Assembly (NCBI RefSeq): GCF_965279055.1
Contig: NZ_OZ257125.1
Span: 2,480,001-2,544,000 of the forward strand
Direction of reading: 5' to 3'
Length of the DNA: 64,000 bases
Source: Hydrocarboniphaga sp965279055
GTDB taxonomy: Bacteria > Pseudomonadota > Gammaproteobacteria > Nevskiales > Nevskiaceae
In this document: positions 24,988 through 33,682 of the stretch, one piece after another
Numbering within the stretch: the first letter of the stretch is position 1
Layout: each line of letters opens with the position of its first letter
Program-made: the position numbers and the translations under genes
Notes under the pieces: generated by a model
What the model was told of the DNA's origin: nothing
The model's database searches: none
The model's input: only the letters and a program-made list of their open reading frames with translations

Positions 24988-27161
24988 CAGGACCTGACCG
25001 GGTGAAAGCGCGCGCCGCTGGCGGCAAAGTCGCGCAGCCGCGCCGGCACTTCGAAGCGGGCGCCGAGACTGGCCCTGAGTTCATCACAGCGGGCGACGAA
25101 TGCGGCGGCGCCGCGATCGTCGATCACCGACATCGGGCCGCCGAGATACGCCGGGAACGCCCAGCCGAGTATCGCGCCGAGGTCGGCGTCACTGGCATCG
25201 GGGGTGATGCCTTCGGCCCAGCAGCGTGCGGCTTCCAGCACCTGCGCCAGCAACAGCCGCTCCTGCACCTGCGCGCTGGACGGTTGCTCGGCGCGCAGGC
25301 TCTCGCGCAGCGTCGGATCCAGATGCTTGGGCTCGTCCTGCGGATACCGATAGAAGCCGCGACCGCTCTTGCGACCGCAGTGCTGCAGCGCGACCTGGCG
25401 ATCGAGCACCGCGTTCGACGCATGCCGGTCGTCGGCACAGGCGCCGCTTTCCCTGCCGCGCAGAAAGTGGGCGATGTGATGCGCGACGTCGATGCCGACT
25501 TCATCGGCCAGCGCCAGCGGCCCGACCGGCATGCCGAGCGCGACCGCCGCGTTTTCCAGCAGCACCGGATCGACGCCATCGGCGAGCAGGCGCATGCCTT
25601 CGCGCAGATAAGCGTCGACGCAGCGCGTGGTGTAGAAGCCGGGGCCGTCGTTGACGACGATCGGCGTGCGGCGAATCTGCTTGATGTAGTCGAGCGCGCG
25701 CGCCAGGGTTTCGTCCGATGTCGCGCGGCCGACGATGACCTCGACCAGCGCCATGCGCGGTACCGGCGAGAAGAAATGTAGGCCGATGAACTGCCCTGGC
25801 CGGGTGCTGACCGCCGCCAGATCGCCGATCGGCAGCGCCGAGGTGTTCGACGCGAAGATCGCATCGCCGCGCATCGCCGCCTCGGCTGCACGCGTCACCA
25901 GGGCCTTGACACCGGCATCCTCGACCACCGCTTCGATGACCAGATCGCAGTCGGCGAAGGCCTCGTAACCCTCGGCGGCAGAGATGCGCGACAGGATCTG
26001 ATCCTTCTTGTCCGCCGCGAGGCGGCCTTTTGCCACGTCGCTCTCCAGCGCCTTGACGATGCCGTCGCGGCCACGCTGCGCGGTCACCAGATCACGATCG
26101 AGCAGCACGACGTCGATACCGGCCTGCGCCGAAACCTGAGCGACACCGGCGCCCATGAAGCCGGCGCCGAGGATGCCGAGCTTGCGCACCGTCGTCGCCG
26201 GCACCTGCTTCGGTCGCCGCGCGAGCTTGTCGGCGGACTGCTTGGCGAAGAACATCGTGCGGATCAGGTTCTGCGCGACGCGGCCCTGCACCAGGGTGAC
26301 GAAATGCTGGATCTCCAGCTTGAGCCCCTTGGCGATCGGCAGGCGCAGGCCTTCGTACAGGCAGCGCAGAATCGCCAGCGGCGCGGGCGTGTGCTCGCGC
26401 GTCGCCGCGTGCAGGCTCGCGTTGGCCGCGGTCAGAGCCGCCGCAACCGCCGGCGCGTAGGCATCGCCACCTGGAATGCGATAGCCCTTTTCATCCCAGG
26501 GCGCGATCGCCTTGACGCGGCCTTCGAGCAGCGCGCGCCTGGCGGCCGCCAGCAGTTCCGGGGCTGGCACCACTTCATTCAACAGGCCCGCTTTCAGTGC
26601 GGCCGTCGGCGACAGCGACGTGCCCTGCGTCAGCAGCGGCAGGCTCGCGACCACCCCGATCAGCCGCGGCAGACGCTGTGTGCCGCCAGCGCCGGGCAAC
26701 AGTCCGAGCTTGACTTCCGGCGTGCCGAACTGCGCACCGGGATTGTCGGCGGCAATGCGATAGTGACAGCACAGCATCAGCTCCAGGCCGCCGCCGAGCG
26801 CGGTGCCGCTGGCCGCGGCGACCACCGGCTTGCCGGCGGTTTCGATGTGCCGATACAGCTCGCTCAGGTAACCGATCTTGATCGCCGCTTGCTGCGGCGT
26901 GAGACCGGGCTCGGCGAACGCGGCCATCTGGCTCAGATCGGCGCCGGCAATGAAGCTGGACTTGCCGCTGGCGATGATGATGCCGCTGACGCTCGCATCG
27001 GCGATCGCCGCATCGAAACGCTGGCGCAGTTCGGCGGCCAGTTCCGGTGCGATCACGTTCATCGACCGGCCCGGCATGTCGATGGTCAGCGTGGCGATGC
27101 CGTCTTGGATGTCGCTGCGGACCATCGGGCCCGCGCTCGCGTTATTGAGGTCGTGGCTCAT
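24987..27161 (-). CDS. FadB/FadJ-like fused enoyl-CoA hydratase / 3-hydroxyacyl-CoA dehydrogenase
   Basis: Multifunctional beta-oxidation alpha subunit (724 aa) starting at ATG 27161. Residues 1-270 are the hydratase domain (SGKSSFIAGADLSQMAAF, AASGTALGGGLELMLCCHYR, EVKLGLLPGAGGTQRLPRL with catalytic Glu). From about 310 the NAD-binding dehydrogenase follows (LGILGAGFMGAGVAQVSAQA, IGLHFFSPVPRMALVEVI), then the C-terminal substrate domain (NDGPGFYTTRCVDAYLREG). It converts enoyl-CoA to 3-ketoacyl-CoA and should pair with the thiolase encoded just upstream, whose stop codon overlaps its start. Confidence 0.93.
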   Translation of the reverse strand: MSHDLNNASAGPMVRSDIQDGIATLTIDMPGRSMNVIAPELAAELRQRFDAAIADASVSGIIIASGKSSFIAGADLSQMAAFAEPGLTPQQAAIKIGYLSELYRHIETAGKPVVAAASGTALGGGLELMLCCHYRIAADNPGAQFGTPEVKLGLLPGAGGTQRLPRLIGVVASLPLLTQGTSLSPTAALKAGLLNEVVPAPELLAAARRALLEGRVKAIAPWDEKGYRIPGGDAYAPAVAAALTAANASLHAATREHTPAPLAILRCLYEGLRLPIAKGLKLEIQHFVTLVQGRVAQNLIRTMFFAKQSADKLARRPKQVPATTVRKLGILGAGFMGAGVAQVSAQAGIDVVLLDRDLVTAQRGRDGIVKALESDVAKGRLAADKKDQILSRISAAEGYEAFADCDLVIEAVVEDAGVKALVTRAAEAAMRGDAIFASNTSALPIGDLAAVSTRPGQFIGLHFFSPVPRMALVEVIVGRATSDETLARALDYIKQIRRTPIVVNDGPGFYTTRCVDAYLREGMRLLADGVDPVLLENAAVALGMPVGPLALADEVGIDVAHHIAHFLRGRESGACADDRHASNAVLDRQVALQHCGRKSGRGFYRYPQDEPKHLDPTLRESLRAEQPSSAQVQERLLLAQVLEAARCWAEGITPDASDADLGAILGWAFPAYLGGPMSVIDDRGAAAFVARCDELRASLGARFEVPARLRDFAASGARFHPVRS

Positions 27162-28369
27162 CAGATTCTCTCGATGATGGTGGCGACGCCCATGCCGGCG
27201 CCGATGCATAGCGTGGCCAGCGCGGTGGTCTTGCCGGTGCGCTCCAGCTCGTCGAGCACGGTGCCGAGAATGATCGCGCCGGTCGCACCCAGCGGATGAC
27301 CCATCGCGATCGCGCCGCCGTTGACGTTGACGATGTCCGGGTCCAGCCCCAGCGCTTCGGTGAAGCGGATCGCAACTGCGGCGAAAGCCTCGTTGATCTC
27401 GAACAGGTCGATGTCCGAAGCCTTCATGCCGGCGCGCTTCAGCGCCTTTTCGGCCGCGTACGAAGGCGCGGTCAGCATGATCGTCGGCTCCGAGCCGATC
27501 TCGGCGAAGGCGCGAATGCGCGCGCGCGGCCTCAGCCCCGCGGCTTTGCCGGCGGCCTCGCTGCCGAGCAGCATCGCGCAGGCGCCGTCGACGATGCCCG
27601 AAGAATTGCCGGCATGATGCACGTGATGGACGCGCTCGACTTCCGGATAGCGCGAAATCGCCATCGCATCGAAGCCGGCCTTGGCGCCGAGTTCGGCGAA
27701 GGAAGCCTTCAGCTTGGCCAGATCGGCGCGCGTGCAGCCGGCGCGCACGGTTTCGTCGCGTGCCAGCAGCACATCGCCGAGCACGTCCCTGACCGCGACC
27801 ACCGAGCGGTCGAAGCGGCCTTCGGCCCACGCGCCAGCCGCGCGCCGATGACTCTGCACCGCAAAATCATCGACGCGATCGCGCGTATAGCCCCATTTGC
27901 TCGCGACCAGATCGGCACTGACGCCTTGCGGGATGAAGTGGCTCGCAAACGCCAGCGCCGGGTCGACGCTCCAGGCGCCGCCGTCGGAAAACATCGGCAC
28001 GCGCGACATCGATTCGCAGCCGCCGGCGACGACGAAATCCGCCGCGCCCGCGGCGATCTTGCCGGCCGCCATGTTGACCGCCTCCAGGCCCGAGCCGCAG
28101 AAGCGATTGATCTGCACGCCGGCGGTTTCCTGCGCGTAACCGGCCGCAATCGCGGCCATGCGCGGCAGACACTGGCCCTGCTCGGCGACCGGCGCGACGA
28201 CGCCGAAGATCACATCGTCGACCAGTCGGGTGTCCAGCGCATGGCGGTCGCGCAGCGCAGAAAGCACGGTAGCGCCCAGGTGTACCGAAGTCGCCTCGTG
28301 CAGCGCGCCGTCGGCGCGGCCGCGGCCGCGCGGCGTGCGCACGTGATCGTAGATATAGGCCGTAGCCAT
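27161..28369 (-). CDS. Acetyl-CoA C-acyltransferase (thiolase, FadA-like)
   Basis: Thiolase (402 aa) from ATG 28369 with AGGAG upstream. Active-site Cys is in INRFCGSGLEAVNMA. Other signatures are HVHHAGNSSGIVDGA, DLFEINEAFAAVAIRF, NVNGGAIAMGHPLGATGA and the second Cys in LCIGAGMGVA. It performs the final thiolytic cleavage of beta-oxidation. The reading frame overlaps the fadB-like gene by 3 nt. The order hydroxylase - reductase - thiolase - FadB - hydratase - dehydrogenase implies co-transcription with the hydroxylase. Confidence 0.93.
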   Translation of the reverse strand: MATAYIYDHVRTPRGRGRADGALHEATSVHLGATVLSALRDRHALDTRLVDDVIFGVVAPVAEQGQCLPRMAAIAAGYAQETAGVQINRFCGSGLEAVNMAAGKIAAGAADFVVAGGCESMSRVPMFSDGGAWSVDPALAFASHFIPQGVSADLVASKWGYTRDRVDDFAVQSHRRAAGAWAEGRFDRSVVAVRDVLGDVLLARDETVRAGCTRADLAKLKASFAELGAKAGFDAMAISRYPEVERVHHVHHAGNSSGIVDGACAMLLGSEAAGKAAGLRPRARIRAFAEIGSEPTIMLTAPSYAAEKALKRAGMKASDIDLFEINEAFAAVAIRFTEALGLDPDIVNVNGGAIAMGHPLGATGAIILGTVLDELERTGKTTALATLCIGAGMGVATIIERI

Positions 28370-28395
28370 GGGTTCTCCTGAGTAATGAGCCGCCG

Positions 28396-29475
28396 TCAAT
28401 AGCCGGTCGGCAGGAATTTGTCGGCGTGAATGCGTTCGGGCGGCAGGCCCAGGCGCTGCAGGGTTTTCTCCACCGCCTCGACCATCGGCAGGCTGCCGCA
28501 GACGAAGGCCGTGACGTCGCGATAGTCGACGCCGAGCTGCGCATCGAGCGCCGCGGTGATCAGGCCGCGCGGGCCTTGCCAGCTCGAACCGGCCGGCTCG
28601 TGAGACAGGATCGTGACCAGGCGCAGACGCTCGGGATAGCGCGCGAGCAGCTGCTGCAGGGCCTCGTTGGCAAAGACATCGCGCGAAGTGCGCAGGCCAA
28701 AGACGATGGTGAAGCGCGCACCCGTCGACCGCTGCAAACGATCGGCGACGATCGACAGGATCGGCGCCAGCCCGGTACCGCCGGCGACGCACAGGCCGTC
28801 GCGATCGTGGTCGGCGACCCCCATCATGCCGAACGGCCCTTCGAGCCAGACCTTGGTGCCGACACGATCCCGCTCGAACAACCATTCGGAGAACTGCCCG
28901 CCCGGCAGGCGCTTGACCAGAAAGCCGACTTCCTGCGCGCCCTCACTGTCGGCCGCAGGCGGCGCGTCGTAGAACGAGTACGAGCGCCGCACGAACGAAC
29001 CGGACTCGGCGATCGTGCAGTACTGGCCGGCGTTGAAGCGCAGCGGCTCGTCGAGCTTCAGACGCAGATCGATGACCTCGCCCGGCAAGCGCTCCCAGCG
29101 CACGACGCGCGACGACACCGTACGCACCGGCAGGACCGAGGTGCCGCCGAGCTTGACGTCGATCACCAGATCGCCGCGCACCTTGGCCTGGCAGGCGAGG
29201 ATGTAGCCGTCTTTCAGTTCCTGATTGCTCAGCGGCGACAGTGCGAAATCCACCATCGGGCTGATGCGCCCGCTGATCAGCCGCGTCTTGCAGCGGCCGC
29301 AGGTGCCGACCCTGCAATTGTGCGGATACTCCACGCCCTGCGCGATCGCCGATAACAGCAGCAGTTCGTTCCTGCCGACATCGAAGGATGCGGCCCGGTC
29401 GCTTTCGACGGTGATCCGGCAACGGCCCGGGCGCGCGGCCTCATCGGCCACGACAGCGGCCTGATTCGACGACAT
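28396..29475 (-). CDS. XylA-type ferredoxin-NAD(P)H reductase of the membrane hydroxylase
   Basis: Electron-transfer protein (359 aa) that feeds the adjacent hydroxylase. The start is ATG 29475; an earlier in-frame ATG lacks a ribosome site. A plant-type [2Fe-2S] ferredoxin domain is at the N-terminus (Cys54, Cys59, Cys62, Cys95; PHNCRVGTCGRCKTRLISG). An FNR-like module follows: FAD site FVRRSYSFYDAPP (RSYS at 164-167), NAD site CVAGGTGLAPILSIV, and VFGLRTSRDVF. The C-terminal ERIHADKFLPTGY is also typical. This domain order matches XylA of xylene monooxygenase, unlike the rubredoxin system used by AlkB. Confidence 0.9.
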   Translation of the reverse strand: MSSNQAAVVADEAARPGRCRITVESDRAASFDVGRNELLLLSAIAQGVEYPHNCRVGTCGRCKTRLISGRISPMVDFALSPLSNQELKDGYILACQAKVRGDLVIDVKLGGTSVLPVRTVSSRVVRWERLPGEVIDLRLKLDEPLRFNAGQYCTIAESGSFVRRSYSFYDAPPAADSEGAQEVGFLVKRLPGGQFSEWLFERDRVGTKVWLEGPFGMMGVADHDRDGLCVAGGTGLAPILSIVADRLQRSTGARFTIVFGLRTSRDVFANEALQQLLARYPERLRLVTILSHEPAGSSWQGPRGLITAALDAQLGVDYRDVTAFVCGSLPMVEAVEKTLQRLGLPPERIHADKFLPTGY

Positions 29476-29491
29476 GGTGAGAAGGCTCCGG

Positions 29492-30622
29492 TCAGCGTGC
29501 TGCGGCGTAGGCGCCGCCAGGCACAATGGCGTCGTCGTCATTCAGATCGTGCCAGCCGGCGCGCGCGTTCTCGGCGCGAGCGATCTCGCGCTCCTGCTGG
29601 TTGGCGTAGCGCTCGTCCCAGTCCTTCAGCAGCGGCTTGATCATCATGAACCACAGCGGCGGCACGAAGGCCAGCATCACGCACAGCAGGAACTGCGGCT
29701 GCTTGGGGCCGGTCGGGTCCGGCACCAGGCCGTAGAACGGCTTGTAGCTGTCTTCGTGGTGGCCGGTGTGATTGGTGATTTCCAGCGCCAGCAACCGCAC
29801 GAACGGCGTCAGATGGTTCCAGGTATGGCGCTTTTCGAAGCGGCCCGGCGTACCGGTGACCAGGCCGTAGTGCTGGGTGTAGTTGAACACTTCCAGAAAC
29901 AGACGCGGCCCGGCCAGACACACGGCGACCACCATCGCCGCGCCTTTCGGCCCACCGACCGCCAGCAGCGCGGCGACGAACACCACCAGCGTGGCGGCGC
30001 GCTGCACCCAGCCGTTGCGCGGGTCGTACCAGCGGCGGCCGCGCTTGGTCCACATTGCGCGCTCCAGATGATAGGACTCGACGATCTGGCCCTTGAACGT
30101 GCGAAGCAGGTGACCGTAGACGGTGTCGCCGCGACGCGCGTAGTCCGGATCGTCCGGCGTGCCAACCCGCATGTGATGCGTGACGACGTGGGTGATCTCG
30201 CGCCAGGGATCGAAGATCAGCACCAGGCCGAAGCGGCCGTAAGTGCGCAGCAGCAGGTTCTCGCGATGAAACAGCTCGTGCAGCGCCGGTGCGGTGACGA
30301 CGAACTGCACGAACATCATGCTCAGGAAGGCGCCGACGGCCGAGCTGGTCGTCGTGAAATGGTCGCTACCGACCAGATGCGCATACAGGAACACCAGGCC
30401 GAAACCCAGCGCCAGATTGAACGAGATGATCGCGTCGTACAGCCAGGGGTAGCGCTGGTCGCGCTCGGAGTGATCCGGCGGCAAAAACGCGTCGAAGCCG
30501 AGCACGCCGACCAGCACACCGAGGCCGAGCCACACGTATTGATCGCCGATCCAGATGCCGTAGGCGGCGGCCAGCAGGATCACTGCCGACACCGTGTATT
30601 TGAAGTAGTCCAGCATTGCCAT
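29492..30622 (-). CDS. XylM/AlkB-family membrane di-iron hydroxylase (alkane 1-monooxygenase-like)
   Basis: Integral membrane non-haem di-iron monooxygenase (376 aa). Histidine boxes: HELFHRE (115-121), HVVTHH (145-150), NYTQHYG (247-253), NHTGHH (284-289). The spacing and the C-terminal VPPLWFMMIKPLLKDWDERY with EREIARAENARAGW recall the XylM C-terminus more than AlkB. XylM hydroxylates methyl groups on aromatic rings, and relatives act on p-cymene or alkanes. The likely reaction is terminal or side-chain methyl hydroxylation; the substrate is not determined by sequence. It is the first gene of an eight-gene operon, 16 nt before its reductase. Confidence 0.88.
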   Translation of the reverse strand: MAMLDYFKYTVSAVILLAAAYGIWIGDQYVWLGLGVLVGVLGFDAFLPPDHSERDQRYPWLYDAIISFNLALGFGLVFLYAHLVGSDHFTTTSSAVGAFLSMMFVQFVVTAPALHELFHRENLLLRTYGRFGLVLIFDPWREITHVVTHHMRVGTPDDPDYARRGDTVYGHLLRTFKGQIVESYHLERAMWTKRGRRWYDPRNGWVQRAATLVVFVAALLAVGGPKGAAMVVAVCLAGPRLFLEVFNYTQHYGLVTGTPGRFEKRHTWNHLTPFVRLLALEITNHTGHHEDSYKPFYGLVPDPTGPKQPQFLLCVMLAFVPPLWFMMIKPLLKDWDERYANQQEREIARAENARAGWHDLNDDDAIVPGGAYAAAR

Positions 30623-30691
30623 CTCCTTCGCTGTTGGGCGCGGATACGAGGTCCGCTACCGTGTGAGGCTCAGCTTCGGTGATCGCACCGC

Positions 30692-30721
30692 GGCCGGCCC
30701 CAACCAATAGTTGGGCCGGCC
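30692..30721. terminator. Strong hairpin between LuxR gene and hydroxylase operon
   Basis: GGCCGGCCCCAACC, loop AATA, GTTGGGCCGGCC form a long GC-rich stem with one bulge, 10 nt after the LuxR-type gene stop. There is no clear U-run. It contains the 18-bp shared motif, so it may be an operator, a terminator or both. Confidence 0.5.
30698..30715. promoter_or_regulatory. Shared 18-bp motif, copy D (before hydroxylase operon)
   Basis: Minus strand CCCAACTATTGGTTGGGG, 75 nt before the hydroxylase ATG. It is the most symmetrical of four similar motifs (40983, 43248, 44557). It is a candidate binding site for the neighbouring LuxR-type regulator. Confidence 0.5.
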
Positions 30722-30730
30722 ATGGGATGG

Positions 30731-33547
30731 CTAACGCACCAGTAAATTCAGCGCGCGCGCGCGCGCCAGCGCGGCGCCGCGGCTGGAGACGCCGAGCTTG
30801 GTGTAGAGGTTGTACAGATGCCATTTGACCGTCGCCACCGACACCGACAGCCGATCGGCGAGCTGCTGGTTCGACAGCCCGGCCTCGACCAGCGACAGCA
30901 GCTCCAGCTCGCGCGCGGTGGGTGTTTCCGCCAGCGCGCTGGCGTCGACCCCTTCGATCGCGTCGCCGGCGGAAACCGGCAGACCGCGACAGATTTCGGC
31001 GAAGAAGCGCCGGTCCTCGTCCAGCGCGAAGCCCCAGTCCTTGGACTTGGTCTCGTTGACCAGCGCCGCGACCATTTCGCCGCGATCGCGGAACGGCCGC
31101 AGGTAGCGACGCTTGGCGGCGAGCCCGACCGCGCGCGCCAGATGTCGTGCGGCAGGCGCCGGGTTGTGTGAGCACAGGCTGACCGCGGCCTCGTCCAGCG
31201 CCAGTTCGACCAGACGGCCGTAGCGGCCGTCGGCGCGTGCCAGCCGGGTCTCTTCGGCGATCAGCGCCGTCGCCTGCTTGAGCCGGCCGCCGACGATGTC
31301 GAGTTCGATCTGTACCGCAGCGACCAGCGAGCGCATGCAGGCGATCGAGTCGCGCTCGGCCAGCCGGAAGGATTCGTAGCCGCGCTCGGGCACCAGCCCG
31401 ATCTGCGCGGCTTCGGCCAGGGCTTCGTCGCTGCGCCCCAGTCGCAGCAAGCGCCGGATCAGGAAACAGGACAGCATCAGCGACAGCCGCGGCGGATAGG
31501 CTGCTGCGATTTCCCTGAACTGCCCGACCGACAGGCCGCCGGCAGCTGCGCCGTCCCAGAGCTTGATCGCGGCATCGAGACCAAAGGCCGCGGTATCGAC
31601 CAGGCCATGCGACTGGATACGCCGCATGCCCATCGCCAGCAGGTCTCGGGCTTCGCCGTCGAGCCCCATTTCCACGGCACTTTTCGCCGCTTCCAGGGCC
31701 AGAGTGCTGGTAATACCGGCATTGTCGCCGAGCGTCGCCTTGCTCTTTGAAAGCGCCGCGAGCAGATCCTGATGCGCCAACGGAAAATCGCCTTCGTGCA
31801 ACTGCACCGCCGCGGTGGCCGTCGCAACCCAGGCTTCGCCGTACGAACTCTGCGCCTGAGCGATATGCGATTGCGCCATGCGCAGCATGCCGCGCGCGTC
31901 CACCAGCTCGAAGTCGCCGATCTTATAGAAGCATGAGCCGACGACGATGGTGGCGACATCGAAGGGATCGTCGCCACCGGTGCGCTCCAGCCAGCGCATG
32001 CCGTTGTCGTAGGCGCGAGCGAGGTGATCGGTATAGGCGTCGATCGCGAAACCGATCACCTCGATGCGGCGCTGCAGCAGCTGCGCCTCTTCCCGCCGGC
32101 CGCTGCTGTCGGCTTCACTGCGGATACGCTCGCTGAATTTCTCCTGCTGGCGGCGCGCGTATTCGTAGCGCCGGTGGAACACCAGCGCCCACACGTACCA
32201 GTAGTCGACCTCCCAGCCGCCGCGCACGCCCATCGCGTGCAGCTTCTCGGCCCACTCGATGTACTGGTGCAGATCGCCGCGATCACGCACGAACATCACT
32301 GCGACGCGTTCGAGGATGCCGACGGCGAGTTCGGCGGCGTCGGCGTCGAGCGCATAGTCGATGGCGTCCTGCCAGCGTCCGGCGTGCTCGCACCATTCGG
32401 CCGCACGGCACAGCAGCTGGCGCCGGCGATCCAGCGGAATCTGGCGCTGCGCTTCGTCGATCAGAAACTCGCGGAACAACGAATGCAGCCGATACCAGCT
32501 ACGCCGGCGATCCAGCGGAATCACGAAGACGTTCTGCTTCAGCAGGCGCTGGATGTGCGCCGCGGCATGCGCGTCGCCCGTGGCGTGCTGGCTCAGGTTG
32601 ACGCCGAACGTACGCAGCAGCGAAATCTCCAGCAGGAACTTGCGCGACGCCGCGTCGAATCCCTGCAGCACCTGCCGGTTCAGCAGTGCGGCAAGATCCT
32701 CGTCGGCACCGGAGAACTGCGACAGCGCCGCTTCCGGCGATTCGGCCGCATTGAGGATAATCTGCATCAGCCGCACCGCCGCCGGCCAGCCCTCGGTCTG
32801 GCGCACGATGGCGCGCACCGCGTCCTGGCTGAGCCTTGCGCACAACGACGCCCCGAGCAACTGCTCGGTTTCCGCCTCGCTCAGGCTCAAATCGGAGAAA
32901 CCGACCAGGCGCACACGCCCCTCGAGCTTGGCCCTGGCACGATCGAAAGACTGGTCACCGGTGCTCGACAGCACAAAATGCGCCCAGGAAGGCGTCCTGA
33001 ACACCAGCGCATCGATCAACGGATCGAGCGTCTCGTCGGTGCAGTAGTTGAGGTTATCGATGAAGATCACGGTCGGATCGCTGACCAGGGCCAGCGCCTC
33101 GATCAGGGTCGCGATGCGCTCGTCGATCGACTCGTCGCCCTGGTGCAGAGCCTGCGCCGGCTCGACCTCGCCATCGCGTGGCACCAGGATGGTTTCCAGG
33201 TGACCGAGCACGCGCTGCACGCTGACGTCGCGATCGTCCAGCGCCAGCCAGTGGCACTCCGCACCGGCGGCGCGATAGTGCTCGTACATCGCCGACTGCA
33301 GCACGGTTTTGCCGTAGCCGGTGGGCGCGGTGATCGAGACCAGTTTGACCGGCGGACGATCGTCGGCGGTCAGCTCTGCCTGGATCGCGGTCTTGACCGG
33401 CGCGAACGCGAAGAACGGCGGACTGAGCCCCTGTTGAACCTGGATCATGCCGACAGCGTGCGACGGACCACCCCGGTAAGGCAACACCCGCCCGCCGGGA
33501 CCACGGGCTCGCTGTGCCAGATGCGCCTTGACCATCGGATTCATCAC
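30731..33547 (-). CDS. LuxR-family transcriptional activator, MalT/AlkS-like (LAL type)
   Basis: Large ATP-binding regulator (938 aa). The N-terminal STAND NTPase has Walker A SITAPTGYGKTVLQS (74-81 core) and Walker B-like VIFIDNLNY. A long TPR-like helical sensor region follows (about 380-860). The C-terminal LuxR HTH reads PTARELELLSLVEAGLSNQQ, LADRLSVSVATVKWHLYNLY. Regulators of this architecture include MalT and AlkS, the latter an activator of alkane hydroxylase genes. It lies directly upstream of the hydroxylase operon in the same orientation and is the best candidate regulator of this catabolic block. Start ATG 33547 has AGGTGG upstream. Confidence 0.92.
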   Translation of the reverse strand: MMNPMVKAHLAQRARGPGGRVLPYRGGPSHAVGMIQVQQGLSPPFFAFAPVKTAIQAELTADDRPPVKLVSITAPTGYGKTVLQSAMYEHYRAAGAECHWLALDDRDVSVQRVLGHLETILVPRDGEVEPAQALHQGDESIDERIATLIEALALVSDPTVIFIDNLNYCTDETLDPLIDALVFRTPSWAHFVLSSTGDQSFDRARAKLEGRVRLVGFSDLSLSEAETEQLLGASLCARLSQDAVRAIVRQTEGWPAAVRLMQIILNAAESPEAALSQFSGADEDLAALLNRQVLQGFDAASRKFLLEISLLRTFGVNLSQHATGDAHAAAHIQRLLKQNVFVIPLDRRRSWYRLHSLFREFLIDEAQRQIPLDRRRQLLCRAAEWCEHAGRWQDAIDYALDADAAELAVGILERVAVMFVRDRGDLHQYIEWAEKLHAMGVRGGWEVDYWYVWALVFHRRYEYARRQQEKFSERIRSEADSSGRREEAQLLQRRIEVIGFAIDAYTDHLARAYDNGMRWLERTGGDDPFDVATIVVGSCFYKIGDFELVDARGMLRMAQSHIAQAQSSYGEAWVATATAAVQLHEGDFPLAHQDLLAALSKSKATLGDNAGITSTLALEAAKSAVEMGLDGEARDLLAMGMRRIQSHGLVDTAAFGLDAAIKLWDGAAAGGLSVGQFREIAAAYPPRLSLMLSCFLIRRLLRLGRSDEALAEAAQIGLVPERGYESFRLAERDSIACMRSLVAAVQIELDIVGGRLKQATALIAEETRLARADGRYGRLVELALDEAAVSLCSHNPAPAARHLARAVGLAAKRRYLRPFRDRGEMVAALVNETKSKDWGFALDEDRRFFAEICRGLPVSAGDAIEGVDASALAETPTARELELLSLVEAGLSNQQLADRLSVSVATVKWHLYNLYTKLGVSSRGAALARARALNLLVR

Positions 33548-33616
33548 ACACCACCTTGCACGATGCCCAAAAAGTAGGCCGACGCGACGGCGGAGGCGCC
33601 ATCGCCCTGTACAAGG

Positions 33617-33639
33617 CGTCTCTGCCGCGGGCAGAGACG
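33617..33639. terminator. Perfect hairpin between DUF1302 and LuxR genes
   Basis: CGTCTCTGCC-GCG-GGCAGAGACG, a perfect 10-bp stem located 44 nt after the DUF1302 stop on the minus strand. It lacks a U-run. It probably separates the envelope module from the regulator gene. Confidence 0.55.
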
Positions 33640-33682
33640 GCCGGCCGCAAATGGAGGGCCGTTGAAGTCGAAGAACCGCGCT

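Noticed and set aside
24987..27830. 947-codon extension of the FadB-like gene
   Set aside because: The extra N-terminal part lies in another frame of the thiolase gene. ATG 27161, overlapping the thiolase stop, matches the family start.
29492..30622. Calling the hydroxylase simply AlkB
   Set aside because: The C-terminal region, histidine-box spacing and the XylA-type reductase next door fit XylM better. AlkB normally uses rubredoxin, and none is present.
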